The notes under the pieces were generated by a model. The model made no database searches and was not told the origin of the DNA. It saw nothing but the letters and a program-made list of their open reading frames with translations. Of a stretch of DNA of 64,000 bases, positions 61,869 through 64,000 are shown piece by piece; the first letter of the stretch is position 1; each line of letters opens with the position of its first letter. The position numbers were made by a program, and so were the translations under genes. The DNA is taken from contig CP126168.1 of NCBI GenBank assembly GCA_032881465.1, forward strand, positions 186,001 to 250,000, read 5' to 3'. The stretch comes from Parvibaculaceae bacterium PLY_AMNH_Bact1. Its GTDB lineage: Bacteria > Pseudomonadota > Alphaproteobacteria > Parvibaculales > Parvibaculaceae.

Positions 61869-63815
61869 TCAGGCAGAAGAAGGAACCGTGTCAGGTGCTG
61901 GGAGCGCCGATATGCCTTCATTCTCCGGCAGTAGGACAGACTCTGAAGGCGACAGCTGATGGTGATACTGGTCAGCCAACAGGACGATGGCCGGAGCCTT
62001 ACGCTGTTCTGGCGCGACCAGAAGACCAATTCTGTCGAACAAGGTCCCAGGACGCCGCGCGAGCAGGCTTGAAAGCGGAGCAGCAAGAACAAGTCCCGTG
62101 ACCACGGGAATGAGCCAAAGGGTAATCGCGCCCGCAGCAATCCCATAAAGAAGGCCCAAGCCCAAAATGGTTTCAACCGCGTGGATCCGGAACAGATCAC
62201 CAAAATCGTCGCGTGTGGCAGACCGGCGCTGCGCATTCCAGCCCTGTTCCTGCCCCGCAAGAGTTCGAGCGACCGCAAGCGTCTGTTGGACCATCAGCAC
62301 TGGTGCAACCGCTGCGGAAAGCATCACCTCGATGATGAATGATATCGTGATGCGAAGGCGCCCACCCCAGGCCTGACTGCTATCTCCACGCACAAGCTGG
62401 CTCAAAAAGCCCAGAGCTTTCGGAAGGAAGAGGACGCCGATGGTCACCGCAAAGATCAACTGCATGGGCGTCATGTCGGAATTGATGGTCAGACTGCGGC
62501 TCACACTCTGCCAATGATCCACCGCAAAGATCGACGCCATTGGATCAACAGTTGTGAACAAGCCCAGACAAATAAACATCAGCCACATCGGCGCAGCCAT
62601 ATAGGCCATAATACCGTGAAGTAAGTGGAAACGACTTATTGGATGCAGGCTTGCAGCACCAACAACGCCAACATGTTGGAGATTTCCCTGGCACCACCGT
62701 TGGTCTCGAACAACATGATCAATCAACGTCGGCGGTGTTTCTTCATAACTTCCACCGAGCTCGGTCAGGAGACGGACTTTCCATCCAGCACGCCGCAGTA
62801 AAGCGGCCTCAACAAAGTCGTGGCTCATCACCACGCCCCCAAAAGGACCATTGCCCTTCAGGTCAGGAAGGCCTGCGGAGGCGGCGAAAGCGCGCGTCCT
62901 AATGATTGCGTTGTGGCCCCAATAATTGCTTTCGCCCACAAACCAGGAGGCAAATCCTCTGGCAAGAGTTCGACCATAGGCGGCAGTCGCAAACTGTTGA
63001 AGGCGTCCAAATACGGTATTGGTTCTAATCAGACGTGGAACTGTTTGAATGAGACCAGCACTTGGGTCGGCGGCCATTTCGTCTGTCAGACGACAGATGG
63101 TTTCCCCCTCCATAACGCTATCGGCATCCAGCACGACCATAGTGTCATAGGCGCCGCCCCAGCGTCGGACCCATTCTTCAATGTTGCCGGCCTTACGACC
63201 GACATTATCTGCGCGCCGTCGATAGAAGAGGGCCGCGCTTGGCATAAGCTGTTTTGCTCTTTTTAGCATCGCAATTTCTTCAGCGGCTGCTGCCGTGTCG
63301 CGCGTATCGCTGAGAACAAAGAAGGAAAACTCATGCATGCTGTCAGTCTCATCGAGGCTTTTCAGCATGGCGGTGGCATTCGCAAAAACCCGCCCGGGGT
63401 CTTCATTGTAAGCGGGAACCAGGAGGGCGACCTTCATAGGTTCGGCCGGACTGGACGACGCAATGTGGTCGCGGTTGCGTCTCAGAAATCCGAGAAGCAC
63501 ATTCACGCCGGAAAGAGAAATCCAGAAGAAATTGGCTGCGAAGAGACAGGCAATGCCGATTTCCGACGGCGTGATCCCCCCCACAGAGAACGCCGCCAGC
63601 GTTTCGTAGAGTAGCCAGAGCGTTGTAAGAGAAGAAACCGAAAAGACACCTGCACGTCTCAACGAGAGAAGTGAGCCACTCCCAGCCTGTTGTTGCTGTG
63701 GCGCAATCGGATCTGTGAACGGCGTGTCAAAACGCTGCGCTGGCATTGCCAGCGGCGCTTCTGGTGGCATATGGGCTTCTGACGACACTATTGACGCGTC
63801 CATCGGTACAACCAC
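61869..63815 (-). CDS. opgH: Periplasmic glucan glucosyltransferase OpgH (MdoH)
   Basis: A 648-residue family 2 glycosyltransferase with several membrane helices. It uses UDP-glucose to build the beta-glucan backbone and export it. Motifs: VALLVPAYNEDPGRVFANA, VLDADSVMEGETI, SHDFVEAALLRRAGWKV and the QRWCQGNLQH signature (QxxRW-like). It is shorter than E. coli OpgH at about 850 residues, as is usual in alphaproteobacteria. The GTG at 63815 has AGGTGA seven bases before it; an in-frame ATG at 63803 is possible. It overlaps the opgG 3' end. Confidence 0.92.
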   Translation of the reverse strand: MVVPMDASIVSSEAHMPPEAPLAMPAQRFDTPFTDPIAPQQQQAGSGSLLSLRRAGVFSVSSLTTLWLLYETLAAFSVGGITPSEIGIACLFAANFFWISLSGVNVLLGFLRRNRDHIASSSPAEPMKVALLVPAYNEDPGRVFANATAMLKSLDETDSMHEFSFFVLSDTRDTAAAAEEIAMLKRAKQLMPSAALFYRRRADNVGRKAGNIEEWVRRWGGAYDTMVVLDADSVMEGETICRLTDEMAADPSAGLIQTVPRLIRTNTVFGRLQQFATAAYGRTLARGFASWFVGESNYWGHNAIIRTRAFAASAGLPDLKGNGPFGGVVMSHDFVEAALLRRAGWKVRLLTELGGSYEETPPTLIDHVVRDQRWCQGNLQHVGVVGAASLHPISRFHLLHGIMAYMAAPMWLMFICLGLFTTVDPMASIFAVDHWQSVSRSLTINSDMTPMQLIFAVTIGVLFLPKALGFLSQLVRGDSSQAWGGRLRITISFIIEVMLSAAVAPVLMVQQTLAVARTLAGQEQGWNAQRRSATRDDFGDLFRIHAVETILGLGLLYGIAAGAITLWLIPVVTGLVLAAPLSSLLARRPGTLFDRIGLLVAPEQRKAPAIVLLADQYHHQLSPSESVLLPENEGISALPAPDTVPSSA

Positions 63816-64000
63816 TTCTCACTCACCTGTTTTCCATCTTGTCGAAGCACAATGCGAAACTCCGATGAGTTCTCTTCTTGCGGATCATATTGGAAGGTCA
63901 ATCGAAGCCCTCCTCTATGCGGGTTGGTTTCAAGAACTGGAAATTGAGCGACGCCTTTGCTGGTAAAAATTTCTGGGACAAGAGCATCTACATTCTGTGC
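63788..64000 (-). CDS. opgG: C-terminal part of periplasmic glucan synthesis protein OpgG (MdoG)
   Basis: The minus-strand frame entering from the right edge ends at TAG (63790-63788) with 70 residues visible. Segments NPHRGGLRLTFQYDP and RIVLRQDGKQVSEKWLYRW match the C-terminal beta-sandwich ending of OpgG/OpgD. Its last bases overlap the opgH start, the standard opgGH arrangement. The N-terminus lies outside the window. Confidence 0.82.
   Translation of the reverse strand, partial: AQNVDALVPEIFTSKGVAQFPVLETNPHRGGLRLTFQYDPQEENSSEFRIVLRQDGKQVSEKWLYRWTRQ

Noticed and set aside
1-64000. Prophage, integron, plasmid or defence island
   Set aside because: No integrase, transposase, phage structural, replication or recognised defence gene was found in any frame; the only disrupted areas are the type I secretion scar and one frameshift.

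Overview
The window looks like chromosome from a marine-type, respiratory alphaproteobacterium with moderate G+C. The support is a NarGHI nitrate reductase locus of the alpha/gammaproteobacterial type, many acyl-CoA dehydrogenases, a TRAP transporter, a flavin monooxygenase, OpgGH/OpgC periplasmic glucan genes and LemA/DUF3137. The genus cannot be fixed from the sequence alone; a Parvibaculaceae/Rhizobiales-like lineage is a guess. No tRNA, rRNA, CRISPR array, transposase or integrase was recognised.

Region 1 (1-13.3 kb) is a nitrate respiration block. The C-terminal tail of an outer-membrane protein is followed by a cysteine-free Crp/Fnr regulator on the minus strand. Divergent from it is the tightly packed operon narK1-narK2-narG-narH-narJ-narI-ppiC, preceded by a near-perfect FNR/DNR box. 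Convergent to the operon are nnrS and mobB, the latter serving the molybdenum cofactor that NarG needs.

Region 2 (13.3-18 kb) is a scar. About 0.8 kb of palindrome-rich DNA with no convincing gene is followed by an FG-GAP repeat protein ended by an in-frame stop. Its fifth repeat runs directly into the last third of a type I secretion ABC ATPase that lacks its membrane domain and Walker A. An intact HlyD-type adaptor and a nitroreductase follow.

Region 3 (18-26.2 kb) holds a complete agmatine deiminase pathway in the order carbamoyltransferase, antiporter, agmatine deiminase, carbamate kinase. This is the aguBDAC order known from lactic acid bacteria. A TetR gene, two perfect inverted repeats, a frameshifted GMC oxidoreductase and a large GST-like protein follow.

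Region 4 (26.2-46 kb) is a lipid and xenobiotic catabolism neighbourhood. It has a second Crp/Fnr regulator, short-chain dehydrogenases, DUF3137/LemA and an M19 dipeptidase. It also has four acyl-CoA dehydrogenases (two adjacent and probably heteromeric), a TTC38-like TPR protein and two further TetR genes with strong palindromes beside them. A TRAP transporter, a Baeyer-Villiger-type monooxygenase and an aldose epimerase complete it.

Region 5 (46-64 kb) has a vanadium-haloperoxidase-like Tat protein, a beta-barrel protein, an OmpR/EnvZ-like pair and malic enzyme. A five-gene overlapping operon for a membrane haem b/Rieske redox module comes next. An esterase, a CaiB-type CoA-transferase overlapping a ThDP enzyme and a second TTC38-like protein follow, and the window ends with convergent opgC and opgGH. 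The main leads are the Rieske/ferric-reductase operon, the agu operon and the decayed type I secretion locus.
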